Below are positions 11,101 to 23,100 of a stretch of DNA of 64,000 bases, one piece after another. Under the pieces are notes generated by a model that had not been told where the DNA came from, made no database searches, and saw nothing but the letters and a program-made list of their open reading frames with translations. Source of the DNA: Monarcha castaneiventris obscurior (lineage: Eukaryota > Chordata > Aves > Passeriformes > Monarchidae); contig JAMPIT010000258.1 in NCBI GenBank assembly GCA_026261815.1, positions 16,944,501 through 17,008,500 of the forward strand. The letters run 5' to 3'. The position numbers and the translations under genes were made by a program. The stretch's first letter is position 1, and each line of letters begins with the position of its first letter.

Positions 11101-14100
11101 GATAATATACTTAAGGTATCTTGAGTGAGGTGAAACTGCTCTTCAATTGACTGTACCCTATTTAATTCCCTGATCCCTAACCGTTTGTATCCTAGTTACA
11201 CATACATGTAGTTTCTAGAGAAAATACATTTGGATGTACAAATGGTAACTTTATTACATAGTCTCAAATTCTGGGTATTACTTATGAAGATTCTTCCTTG
11301 TGCACTGTCTGGTCTTGTTTTATAATTTTCTGTATTTTACTTTTTTAGTGGAAGCGTAGTGTTTCACAGCTAGTCTGACATTAAAAGCATATTCACACTT
11401 ACATATAAATAGACTATATATTGTGGAATATATGAGGAAAAATGCTTATTGATACAAATAACTTATAATTTTGGGTTTCAGATATGAAAAAAGGTTGCAA
11501 GATCTGTTGTTGTTCCTTCCTTATTATTTTCCACTCTTACTCTATCAGAGAGGAAAATTTATTTTACATAAGAAATTTAACATGTAGAAATTCATCCTGT
11601 ACTGTAAAGCTCTACAGCTATGCTTGGTGGCAAAGCATGATTCTGTGTTGGAGATACCTCAGTTAGTGTTTACCTTCAGCCAGCATAATGTTCAACCTGT
11701 ATTATCCCTGCCAAGACAATGCAGTTAGAATTGGCTTAGGACCTTTCTGGCTTCCTTGGAATTTTAGAAAACTGGCAGTGATTTGAGTTTTGCATAAGTA
11801 ATCCTGTATTGAATGTTTTTGATGTGTTTTTCAATGCTTCTGGTGATTCTGTGAAGAGTCTCTGAGCTAGGAAGTTTGTGTCCCCATCCTCATTTACATT
11901 AGTTGATTTCATAGAACACTTCTCTTTTATAAACTTGTCCTTTCAGAATTTGTACACTTATATAGTAGCAGAGTCACTGCTACTAAAGGTGTGTAAAGTC
12001 AGAAAAGACGAGCAGGTCTTCCATTACCTGAAGCTCTAGAGTCAGTCATATTGGTGTTTCCAACACGTGGTTCCTTTAACCTAATTCTGGTTACCTCTTC
12101 TCTTGCTTCCCTTCCTGTAGAGACTCTACAGCGGTGGGTAATTCACTGGTCCATAAGCGGTCTCCTTTACGTCGCAGCCATAAGAGCTCAGCCTCTCTGA
12201 CCAAGCTGTCGTTACGTGATGGACAGAAAGCCAAAAAGCCACTTTGTAAATTTGAGGAAGGTCAGGATGTCCTAGCTAGATGGTCAGATGGCTTGTTTTA
12301 TCTTGGAACTATCAAAAAGGTAAACACGTTTTTTAACTTCACTGGAGTCGTAAAGTATCACATATTGTGTATTGTTGTCTTGCTTATGTAGTATTAAATA
12401 CATTCTTCTGTTTAGTACTTTTACTCATGGCTTCCACTATATTTCTGTCTTTCAGATAAACAAACTGAAACAGAACTGCTTCATTATATTTGAAGACAGT
12501 TCCAAATCCTGGGTTCTCTGGAAGGACATACAAACAGGCAAGAGCTTCCATGAAGTAGTTGTTGTTTGGTATCTTATTTGTTTAGATTACTGTATCTGTT
12601 AAAAAACATGATTATATTATATTCTTTTATTCTAAAGAGTGATATAATTTAATGTGATCCAGGATCAAAATTTAGGCAAATAAGAAAAAAATATTTTCAA
12701 ACAACTCTGTCATTGAAGTTACTGTTTTGTTTTGTGTCGGGCTTTTTAATGTTTGTTTTCACATGTGTGGGGTGGAGAAGACTTCTAAAAATAATCACAT
12801 TTGAGTTTGTTTGGATGGGGGTAGATTATATTCTCTGCCTTAACAGAAAACTCCAGGCCCTAATTTACACCAAGTTTATGTTCTTTGTACTGTTTTCAGT
12901 TGAAACAACATGATGTGGAAAGAAGCTAAAACTTGGTAAATCTTATGTTTGAACAGAGCGTTGGCATTTAAAAATTTAGAAGTAACGCCGTAACTGTTGC
13001 AGATAAGAAGCCATTACAGGTTTTGGAGTATTCATGTGGTATAAAGAAATGTGTAGTTATCAAGTGAGGCACCAATTGTATAATACATTTTTGGTTTTCA
13101 GACAGTTTGATAGTAGTTAATATTTTTATAACCTAATGCTAATGAAGCATGGATGATAATTCCTTCTGAAAATCCGTTACAGTTTCCTCATTGTACAAAA
13201 GCAATGGAAATCTGCTCTGGCTCTTGTTGATTCTTGATGTTTAAGCTAAACATTGTCCACTTGAAGGAGAAGCTTTCTGTTTCTAATAGCAAATAATCAA
13301 CTGCTTTATTTCTTGAAGTTGTAAAAAAATGCTGTTCTCCTTCTTTATAGTGCTAGTTTATACTCTCTGATTCATTTATCCTGGCTATCAAAACTTAATG
13401 AATGAGTGTGAGAGAATTTCAAGTTGATCCTTATGGGTCCCTTCCAACCCAGAATATTCTCTAATTAAGAAGCTTGTATTTTAATCAGCTGTTACATTGC
13501 TATGTGGTATAAATGGAGCAAGACATAGTTTTGTTTCCAGTTTGCAAACTTAGTTTTTTCTCTTACCTCTACCTGAAGTGTGTGTTTCTGTATGCTCGCA
13601 GATATCTGTAAGTAATAGTAACAGTAGTAATGTTGGAGTTTAAGGGTTTAAGGCAGCTTTGGCAGATCTGTCAAAAAAATATGCAAAGTGTGTACATATT
13701 TACATGGAAAGAAACACAAAATAATATAAATACAAAAGATATATTAGTTGTTCAGATAGTATTTATTTATAAGTATTTTTAGCCTAAATTTACATTCTTT
13801 ATTCAGTTATTGAATTTTTATTGATGTTGAGGAACCATGGACTGCATAGTCAGTAGGCAATGTAAAGCCTATAAATATCTGATAGCTTATCATAAGTGAT
13901 ATAAATATTTGTAACACAGTCTGTACAAAATGTCTGAATATGTTCTTATTAAGAAGTTTGGCTCTGTAACAATTGTTTCTGCAATGCATGCATCTGTAAG
14001 TGAAATTATGAAGAAGGCTATACATGTGGTAACTGTTCCAACTGCAGATGTAATCTGAAAAAAAATCACAATCTCGTCTTTGTCTAGGAGCCACTGAGAG

Positions 14101-17100
14101 TGGGGAAATGGTCTGTACAATATGTCAGGAAGAGTATTCAGAAGCACCAAATGAAATGGTTATATGTGATAAATGTGGGCAAGGTAACTAGATTTTTTCT
14201 ATTTACTGCATTTTAAAAGATGTTTTGATTTGTTTCACAAAGGAGGATATTTGCCCGGCTATGACTGACTGCTCAACTGATCTTAAATTTTGTAGCCCTT
14301 AGTGGCTATTAACAGCTCAGTGAAAGATGATAATCCATGTTAAAGTGACTAACACCTGTTCTGTAAGTCAAGATTATTTTCTTCTACTAAGAAAATTTAA
14401 AATACCTTTTAGAATGTGTTACCAATCTTTTTGTTCAGGTTTTTGGTGCTTAATGATGGATAATGCCTTACAGTTGCATTAAAGTTATATATAGTTAATT
14501 CTGTGTAAGCTTCTTTTGTCATTTTAATAACCATTTGGCTGATCATTTTTCATACAGGTTACCATCAGCTGTGTCACACACCAAATATTGATTCCAGTGT
14601 GATTGATTCAGATGATAAATGGCTCTGTCGACAGTGTGTCTTTGCTACAACAACAAAGGTGTGTTTCTAGAAAAGAAATGTTAATACATCTCATATTGCA
14701 TCTTTGTTTTTGAAATTGAAACAATAAAAAGATATGGCATTTTTTTCAGAGTTTTGTTTTTAATCTTTGATCTGAATGCAAGTTTTGTATGTTGAGAAGT
14801 AATGCTATTTTTAGGAATCGACAATGTTTCACTTTTTAAACAAATGTGCTAGTATTAAAGCATAAATGCACGTGAAAGTATTTGACTTGAAAGTTATGAA
14901 AACCTGTCTACAATCAAATGAAAAGCTTTGGATGTTTCAGAAGTATATTACTTTTTTTTGTAAACTGATGTAATTGTTTTGGCCCAGAGAGGTGGTGCGC
15001 TTAAGAAAGGACCAAATGCCAAAGCACTGCAAGTCATGAAACAAACGTTACCATATAATGCAACAGACCTTGAGTGGGATGCAGGTCATAAAACCAATGT
15101 CCAGCAGTGTTACTGCTATTGTGGAGGACCTGGAGAGTAAGTAAATGGATAATATGTAAGAACTTTAATGCAGCAAACTTTGACTATTTTCTTGTAGACT
15201 TTCTTGTAAACTTGTTAGTTTCTGTTGTGTGTACATATTAGAAACTGGATGCAAAGTGGGGTTTTGAATTCTATATACATTTTTTAAGTGTCTCATTTCT
15301 TAATTAATTTCTTTTCTTCATGAAATATTTTGGTTTTGTCATGTGACCATCACAGATCATCACAGTACATTCTATAATGAGCAAGAAATTTTTTTGGTGT
15401 TGCTATTGTTGATGTGTTGAGTTTGGGTGGAATTGTTTGTTAATGATCTTACAGTTCTAGGTGGTATTTTTCCTGATGTTAACTCAGCTCTGTCATAAGT
15501 CACAAAGATGTATGTACCTAGAGACTAGTTTATTAAATTTTGTTGGGCTGGACAGCTGTCTGATTCTACCATAGCATCATATCCTGGTTTCCAGTCACTG
15601 GCAGGGGAAAGATTTTTTTTTTCCCCTCTTACGGCATTAGAGTCCTTTGCCGGTTCTTTTCCACAAGAAAGGCAAGAAGAGGATTTCTTAAGCAGGTAGA
15701 GATGAGTACTCTGGTGTCTGCATGAATGAGTGAATGAATAAGGTAGTGTTGACGATTTGAGGTCAAGGCAAGGAAAGAGTCCTTTGTTGCAAACAAAGAA
15801 GCAAAGTTTTTGAGTGTATAGACACAGGACAGAGCTCTGGTTTGAGAATTTTGAGACTTCACCAAACATTGCTATCAGTTTTGCATGGTTCCTTTTCTCA
15901 AGGGAGAAGCTGAAAAAGGAAAAGGTGTAAACTATGAGGTTTCTTTTGAGGATTCAAGTAGTTGGATCCCCGGAGCAAATGTTTGTGACTTAATGCAGTT
16001 GTGTTGTGCTTTAGAAAATAACAAGGAAGCTAATGTGGTATGTCAGAAGAAGCTTATATGGAGTTCCTGAATTCTTATTATTGAGAATTAAAAGGTAGTT
16101 GTCAGAGTAAAATAAATGGTTTTTTTTCTTAATTTAATAACTTAATTCTTTTACTAGGCTATCTTTCATTATTCCTAGTCTGTCTTTTCTAGTAATTCAT
16201 TATGGAACTAAATGTTACTGAGATATCCCTAGAAATGATGGGTTTTTTTATAAACTGTGAAAATCAGTTTTGGTCAAAAGATCTCTTCCTATTTAATTTA
16301 AACATAATGAAGAAACAATTCTCAGTAACTTTTTAAACACATCTTGTTTTTCTCTCTGTTGTTGAAGCTGGTATCTAAAGATGTTGCAGTGCTGCAAATG
16401 TAAACAGTGGTTTCATGAGGCTTGTGTGCAGTGCCTCCAAAAGCCAATGCTTTTTGGTGACAGGTAAGAAAATTAAGCTGTACTTTATGGTTGTCTTTAT
16501 TTAAAATGTAAGGGAAGTCTCACATATGAACTTTTATTAGGGCATCCATAACACAGGAGTATTTTTCAAAAATGGGTTGAGTTTTGAGTAGTTTATACAC
16601 AAGGCAGCCTGTGTTCAGGTGCCAGGAAAGTGCAGTTCTTCATCTCAGTTGAACTGGGAATGCAGTGGTGGATGGTGGAGAGGTAACCAATGGAGAGTTG
16701 GATTCCAGCTGTTACTGACTTCACTTTGTGTGGAAATCCCTTATACCATAGGTGCTGGGAGATGGGATGCTTTAAAGCTGACCCCTTCAGTGGGCCTATT
16801 AGGATAAAGACTCGAGTTCCCAGTGTGTAGGTGACTGATCTCTTACACAGCAAAGGACACCATGCTTGGGGTGGGCTGTTGGTGTGGGTGTGCAGCAGTT
16901 CCCTGCACTAACAGCGTAAGGCACTGGGGAGAGCTGCAGGCATCCTTAGGCTGAGGGGAACTCTGCATCCCCTGTTCATGTGTGAGGAGTTAGGACAAAA
17001 ATAAATGAAAAAGAGTGCTGGTCTGTGCTTTTATTTTAAGAGGAACTTTGAGCACTTGCAGCCCATGAAAGAGGAAAACTGGAGAAGAGCATTTAATTGA

Positions 17101-20100
17101 TTATTTATTATAATTTTATCTGGGAATTTTGCTGGAATGTTTATATGAAGGAACTGAGTTAGGATGCAGGAATGTATGGGTCCTTAAAATGCATGTTTAC
17201 TCTGGTGCACAGGTTTTTGCATTTGAGAGATTGTGCTGGGGACATTGCAGAGCATCTTCATTGATACAGTCACAGGTTGAGGGACTTTCTCAGGCGGAAT
17301 GAAACAGTGGTAGCAGGATGAAATTGAAGTACCACCTTGTATCTGGCCCAGTAGGTATCAGCACAGATTACAGAAGTTGCTAAAGTAAGAAAAGAAAGGG
17401 ACTCACAAATATCATATGGCTGAGTTTCTAGCTTGCCTAATTTTATTTTTTTCCATAATCAGGGTGTTAAAACACTGTGTGTGTGTATGGACACCCACCA
17501 CCCAGACACACATACAGATACATATGTATGTATTTTCAGGTTTTATACGTTCATTTGCTCAGTTTGCAGTTCTGGACCAGAATACCTCAAACGTTTACCC
17601 TTGAGATGGTAAGTATGCATTTTAACAAAAAGGGTGAGTTGAATACATGCTCTGCTTTCCTTTTTGGAGTTTTGGTTCTCCTTGCTGAAAAAGAAATCTA
17701 CTTGTTAGCTTTAGTCTTGTTTCCCGAGTCATTCTTGCTGTGTGTATGACCAGAAATAAATTTCTTTCAAAGTTTAACCTTTAAGTGTAGAGATAATACT
17801 GTGATTACATGCTCTTGGGATTCATTCCTGGGATCATTCAGTGAAGCAACAAGCAACTGCTCACTTGTTGTTATATGTGAATATTGAGATATCTAAGTTA
17901 AGTATTTTTTGCAGGTTTAGGATCCTGCTATATTTTGTAAGCCAATCACAGTGAGTACCACAGTACACGTCTTGATATATTTTGTAATCGTTTCCTTGAG
18001 GAGTCATAATGGAACTAATCTGTAATAGAAGTTATATCCAATTTAGTGGGTGTATATCTAGTGCTAACAAATACGTGCTGGACATTACCTTGTCAAATGT
18101 TAATTCACCAAAATACTTGCATGAATTCAGGACTGATACATTCAAGTATGAATTCAGACTTCCTTACATATCCCATGGTCCACACCAGTTTTGGAATTTG
18201 AAAAAATGTCATGATGATGAGATGAGGCAGAAATGAAAGCGAGTTGCAAAACAGAAGGAATCATTTGAAGAGAAATTGCAGGAGGCTTCATGGTGTTGTT
18301 TGGATGGAGTGTTTTAAGTTGGGCTTCATGTTCCTCCAACTGTATTATGCTAGTATCTTTTCTATGAAATTGTTTCAAAGGAAAGCAGTTGGAAGAAAAA
18401 TACTTGTTTTCTCTTTTTTTTTAATTCAAATATTCTAGGGTAGATATAGCACATCTATGCCTTTACAACCTAAGTGTTATTCATAAAAAGAAATATTTTG
18501 ATTCGGAGCTTGAACTTATGGCCTACATTAATGAAAACTGGGATAGATTGCATCCTGGTGAGGTAAGTAGAATACCCTTTCTTGTTTTTAAATCACAGTG
18601 CATGCATATGTCCTGAAAGTTAACAACCTATGAACTGTTTTACTCTGGATGTTAAATCCTTTAGTACCTTAAAATCTGGTAATCCCAAATGATGAAAAAT
18701 TTTTTAATTTCCTTGCAGGAGTAGAATGGTTTTTAAGTGGTTCATATTTTTCTAAACTGTAAAATTTCTTCAAGTTGTCTATGCGGCTAATTACTTGCGT
18801 AGTGACTTTTCATGACTTAACTGTTTATTCTGTTGCATATCTACATTCTCCTTTAATTTCATAATTTTTTTACTACTTTGATATTTTCATGTGCCTGGAC
18901 CAGAAAATCTAAATGTAGAATTGGATGCAGAGTATATGCATATGAAGACCACATTCAAAGTCTCTGGGGTGTAACACGTTGTTATCTGTTAAATATTGTA
19001 CTCAAAAATTTCTTCTTTCCTTCCTAATTCATACAGTGGGGGTGGTCAGTTTGTGTCCATGTCTAAAAATTGTTTTGATCCTTTTACAGTCGGATTCAAA
19101 ACATTTTGGTTTTAGTTCATTACTATACTGGTTATTTTCCCAGCTATTTGATTACTGGGCATTTATCTTAGCATTAAAAGAAATCCATTTACTCAAGCAG
19201 ATTGACTTTATATTTAACTAAGAGGACCAGTGTTGATCTTTGTTTCCTATGATCATCTGACCTATGAGGTCAGATGCAAAAATTTATGTTTTAAGTTCTA
19301 ATTGGCATACTGCTAGTAGAGTGAGTACTTTTTTTTGTGCATGAAAACTGTTTAGGGTTTTGAAGGCTTTTAATATGTGGCATATAATGGGTTGAAATTT
19401 TCTAATTATGAGTAAATCCTACATTTATACTTCTCTTCAGTAAATTCATACATCTGTAGTCTATTTTTACTACCACACACAATTTGAAAACCAAGTGTAT
19501 GCTCGTGGTTTAAATGAGTAACTATTTTTTGTAAATAATGGAAAATAGTCTAAACATATTTTCAACTATCAGTTTCAGTAGTTTGTTAGAAAGACAAGCA
19601 AACACTAAAGCATTACTAAAAATTAGTGTCATGAATACATACCTGGTTTACTTTGGTATGTACAGCATCTTTTACCTAAGTCGTATAAAATCAGTAAGTC
19701 TGTCATATCAGGTCTTGAGATTTGATTAAAAAAAGGCTACACACAATGTAATTCTCACATCTTTTCAATAGAATGAATGTTTTAGTTGTATAGCTAAATA
19801 AGTATGTATAGCTGTATAGCTTAATAAGTATGTAAGCTGTTTTTAATTTTGAATTTTGTTTTTCTTAATATTGAGGGAAATGTAGAAGTAATTTGTTTGT
19901 TCATTTAATGTAATATTCTTTAACATAATTTCATGTCAGACTGGCTGGTCAGAGCAGTGGATGAGGAAAGTGAAGCTGTCATTGATTTGTAGCACACGTC
20001 ATTTTGAAGAAGTTGAAAGGCTGCAGTCCTCTCTGTGCTCTTCCTCCTTCTGCTTTCAATCCATCCATGCTCAATCTGTGAAAAACATGCAGCTAAGGGG

Positions 20101-23100
20101 GAGGAAGAAAAGGGCAGATCCAAAATAAATAAACTCACCTCTTTAAGTGGTATTTTCAATACTTTAATATTTCTATACCTTCAAGGAAACTACTAGTTGG
20201 AAGTCTGAATGCTACGTTTTTGTAGGGCTAGATTTTGAATAAATTCATGCAAGCTGTATTGAGGAAATGTCAAGATTTTATTCTGAAAAAAATTTTAAAC
20301 GTCTCTCATGAATTTGGCAAAAATTATTTTGAAAAATCTGATTAATTTTGGTTAATTAGGGAAATGAGGGAAAGAGAAATTAGTCACAGAAATAATTGAC
20401 ATGTACAATATAATGATTTTAGGGGTTATAATCTCCTTAAATTGCCACTGTTAGAAATGACACTTTAGTTTACTTCCCTACCTGTTCATACTTGAGTAAG
20501 AGGAAAAGGGTTTCAGCTGTAGGTAAGAGTTATCAGAGCTCCTAAGCCAGTAATTTTTAACATGCTGTTCTTTAGAATGCAATAAATACGTGGCTGTTTT
20601 CTGTAGTTTAGTGCTGCAGAGTTGCCAGACCACTGGATAGCATGTGGTGAACATGGAAAACAGGTTGTTACTTTCTTTAGCTAAAACCACTTGAATACCT
20701 TCCTTAGCTTTGGTAGTCAGGTAGACTGCCAATCTTGCCCAAAATTGTGTTAAAAAGTTGGGGTTCTTGAGTCTATTTACTCACTTACTTAGCTGTTAGC
20801 ACATTGAATTCTTTGACCTTTTCTCTCTGTCTTGTTTGGTGAGAATTGTATTCTTTAGGAATTATCTGATCATTGTTGGGTTTTTGTTGGGTTTCTTTGA
20901 GCTGCCTGTGTTGTACAGTCTCGTCTTTAGTATTGATATTAATAGTGAAACTTAAACTGTTGTCAGCTCTATATAATTAAAGGTAAATTTACAAGTTTTG
21001 GCATGGCAACTGGAGATAATGGTCATTTTGCTGGAGTTGAAAAGTAGATATATAAATATGAATGTAAACAATCTCATTTTACATTCTGTTACATAAATGT
21101 TGTATCCATTTTATAGTCACCACCATACTTGTTCTGTTTTTCTCTGTAATTCTTTATGCAGTTTTTTCAGAGAAGATTCTATGTTTTGAAAACTTAATAG
21201 GGACTGGTTACTTCAGGCTTTGGTGAAAGGAGGGAGGTTAGACTAGGTCTTAGCAAAAGGGGCATGAAAATAGATCTACTGGTTTGGGTTTTTTTAAAAT
21301 TCTAATAATTTTTCTGGATGTTTTCCTTTTTTTTTTGTATCAAATTGAGTAATATGGAAAAAAATGGGAATTGGGTCCTGTGGCAGGATTTTGGTTGAAA
21401 TTATCATAAATAATTATGTTCTTTTGTCTATACAGTTATCCTCTGTTTGCAATCTCAATTAATTTGGGAGTACATACAGAAGATTTTTCGTTAGGAGTCT
21501 TGGGAGGGCAATCTAGTGTTATGTTCCCTCATTGCACTAAATGTTTTCAAGATATTTTTCTTGTACTTCTTAAAAGTGAAACTCATTCAATGGCCTGGGC
21601 TTGATCCTGGCATTAATTCTGTGGATGTAAATCACAGAATATATGGGATTATGATTAATATGCAACCATAGCATTTTAAGTACTTCACATTCAAATCTGT
21701 AGTTAAAATAACTCAGAGTAACTGTAATCTTTCTATTACTAAAGAATTTGACAGGTTAAATGACTTCTTAATACTTTACAGCTGGCAGACACACCAAAAT
21801 CTGAAAGATATGAGCATGTCCTGGAGGCATTAAATGATTACAAGACTATGTAAGTTATTGGTACTTGTTTTAAGTGTTGTTTCTCTATTTAATCTGATTT
21901 AGGTTATAGTCTTCAATCTATGTGATGATCACTCTGGCTGTAGATAATGTTTTAAATTTTAAATACTGTTTCTACTTCAAACTATAGCATTACATACCTA
22001 TTTTGATTGGAACCCAGACCATGAGAAAAAATTGTTTTAACTTCCATCCTCTTTCCACTTCACATTCTGTTTTTGAGAAGGAGGATTGTGATAGGGTTAA
22101 AGAGTGGAGTAAAATAGTGTTTGAATGAATATTCTCTCTGCATAGTTTTGTTTTGCATGTACACTGCTATTTTAAAAGTTGCTTTCCCTGGTATTAGAAT
22201 TTTAATAATTAATTTAACATCATCTAGGTTTATGTCTGGAAAGGAAATAAAGAAAAAGAAGCATTTGTTTGGCTTGAGAATTCGAGTTCCTCCTGTGCCA
22301 CCGAATGCTGCTTTAAAGGCTGATAAAGAACCAGAAGGAACTTCTCATGAGTTCAAAATTAAAGGCAGGAAGTCGTCTAAACCAATCCCTGATGTGAGGT
22401 AAAAATAACCCAGTCATTCTAGCACTGTTGTGGTTAATTGGGGCTACTTTGGGTATTTTTTGGTGCCTACAAAAAAGGCCTTTTCTTTGTAGAATGGGGA
22501 TTTTTTAAAAATAATTGAAAAGGCGGATTATTTGTAAGAACAAAGTCTTTGGACAAATGTAGTTAACTTTCTATAAGGATTCTTATAAAAAATTGACATG
22601 AAATTTAACAGTAAGAAAATAGAAAACATCCCAACTTTGCTGTCATTTGGGAAACAAAACCTTTTGCCTTACTGGATCTCTTAGACAATAATCAAACTAG
22701 AATTCTAAATAGAAAGTATTTTGTGAAATAGTAGCCTGTATTGGTAAATGTGTCATCTTTTTCACCAAGGGTGATGATATGAATAAATTATATTTAATAC
22801 TTGTTCATTCCTCTTCAACATTTGGGAATCAGTAATATCCCTAGAAATACCTTGAATCTGTTGATGTTATTATAGAAACAAAGCCTCGTAGCTTTTTACC
22901 TGCAAATTTCGATTTGCCAGAATCACCACATTTAATACAATGTTTTAGAAATAAACATCTAATTGTATATTCATTGCCAAAGGAAAACATGTATTCAATG
23001 AAAATTATCATCAATAATACAGAATAAAATACAAATTTTCTTCTAGGGAATTAAGTAATGGTATAGAAAGAAAGGGGAAAAAAAAATCAGTAGGTCGTCC

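Larger units (their letters stand above)
2189..12120 (+). other. MTF2 intron 1 (9.9 kb)
   Basis: The intron runs from donor GTGAGG at 2189 to an acceptor ending at 12120. The 5' end is GC-rich, then come T-rich runs at about 2620-2700. It holds one clear CR1 fragment (about 5700-6560) and a short duplicated ATF-like motif near 8858. Open frames such as 5264-5662 (132 codons) have no recognisable similarity and no splice logic. No RNA gene was recognised. Confidence 0.8.
2153..12141 (+). other. Upstream ORF overlapping the MTF2 start (18 codons, spliced)
   Basis: An ATG at 2153 opens a frame different from MTF2. It reads 12 codons to the exon 1 donor (2188), passes the MTF2 ATG at 2184, and continues 6 codons into exon 2 (12121-12138) to a TAA at 12139-12141. 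If the transcript starts upstream of 2153, ribosomes that start here end beyond the MTF2 start codon. Both ATGs have weak Kozak context (T at -3 for the upstream one, C at -3 for MTF2), so leaky scanning is expected. Use in the cell is inferred. Confidence 0.45.
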
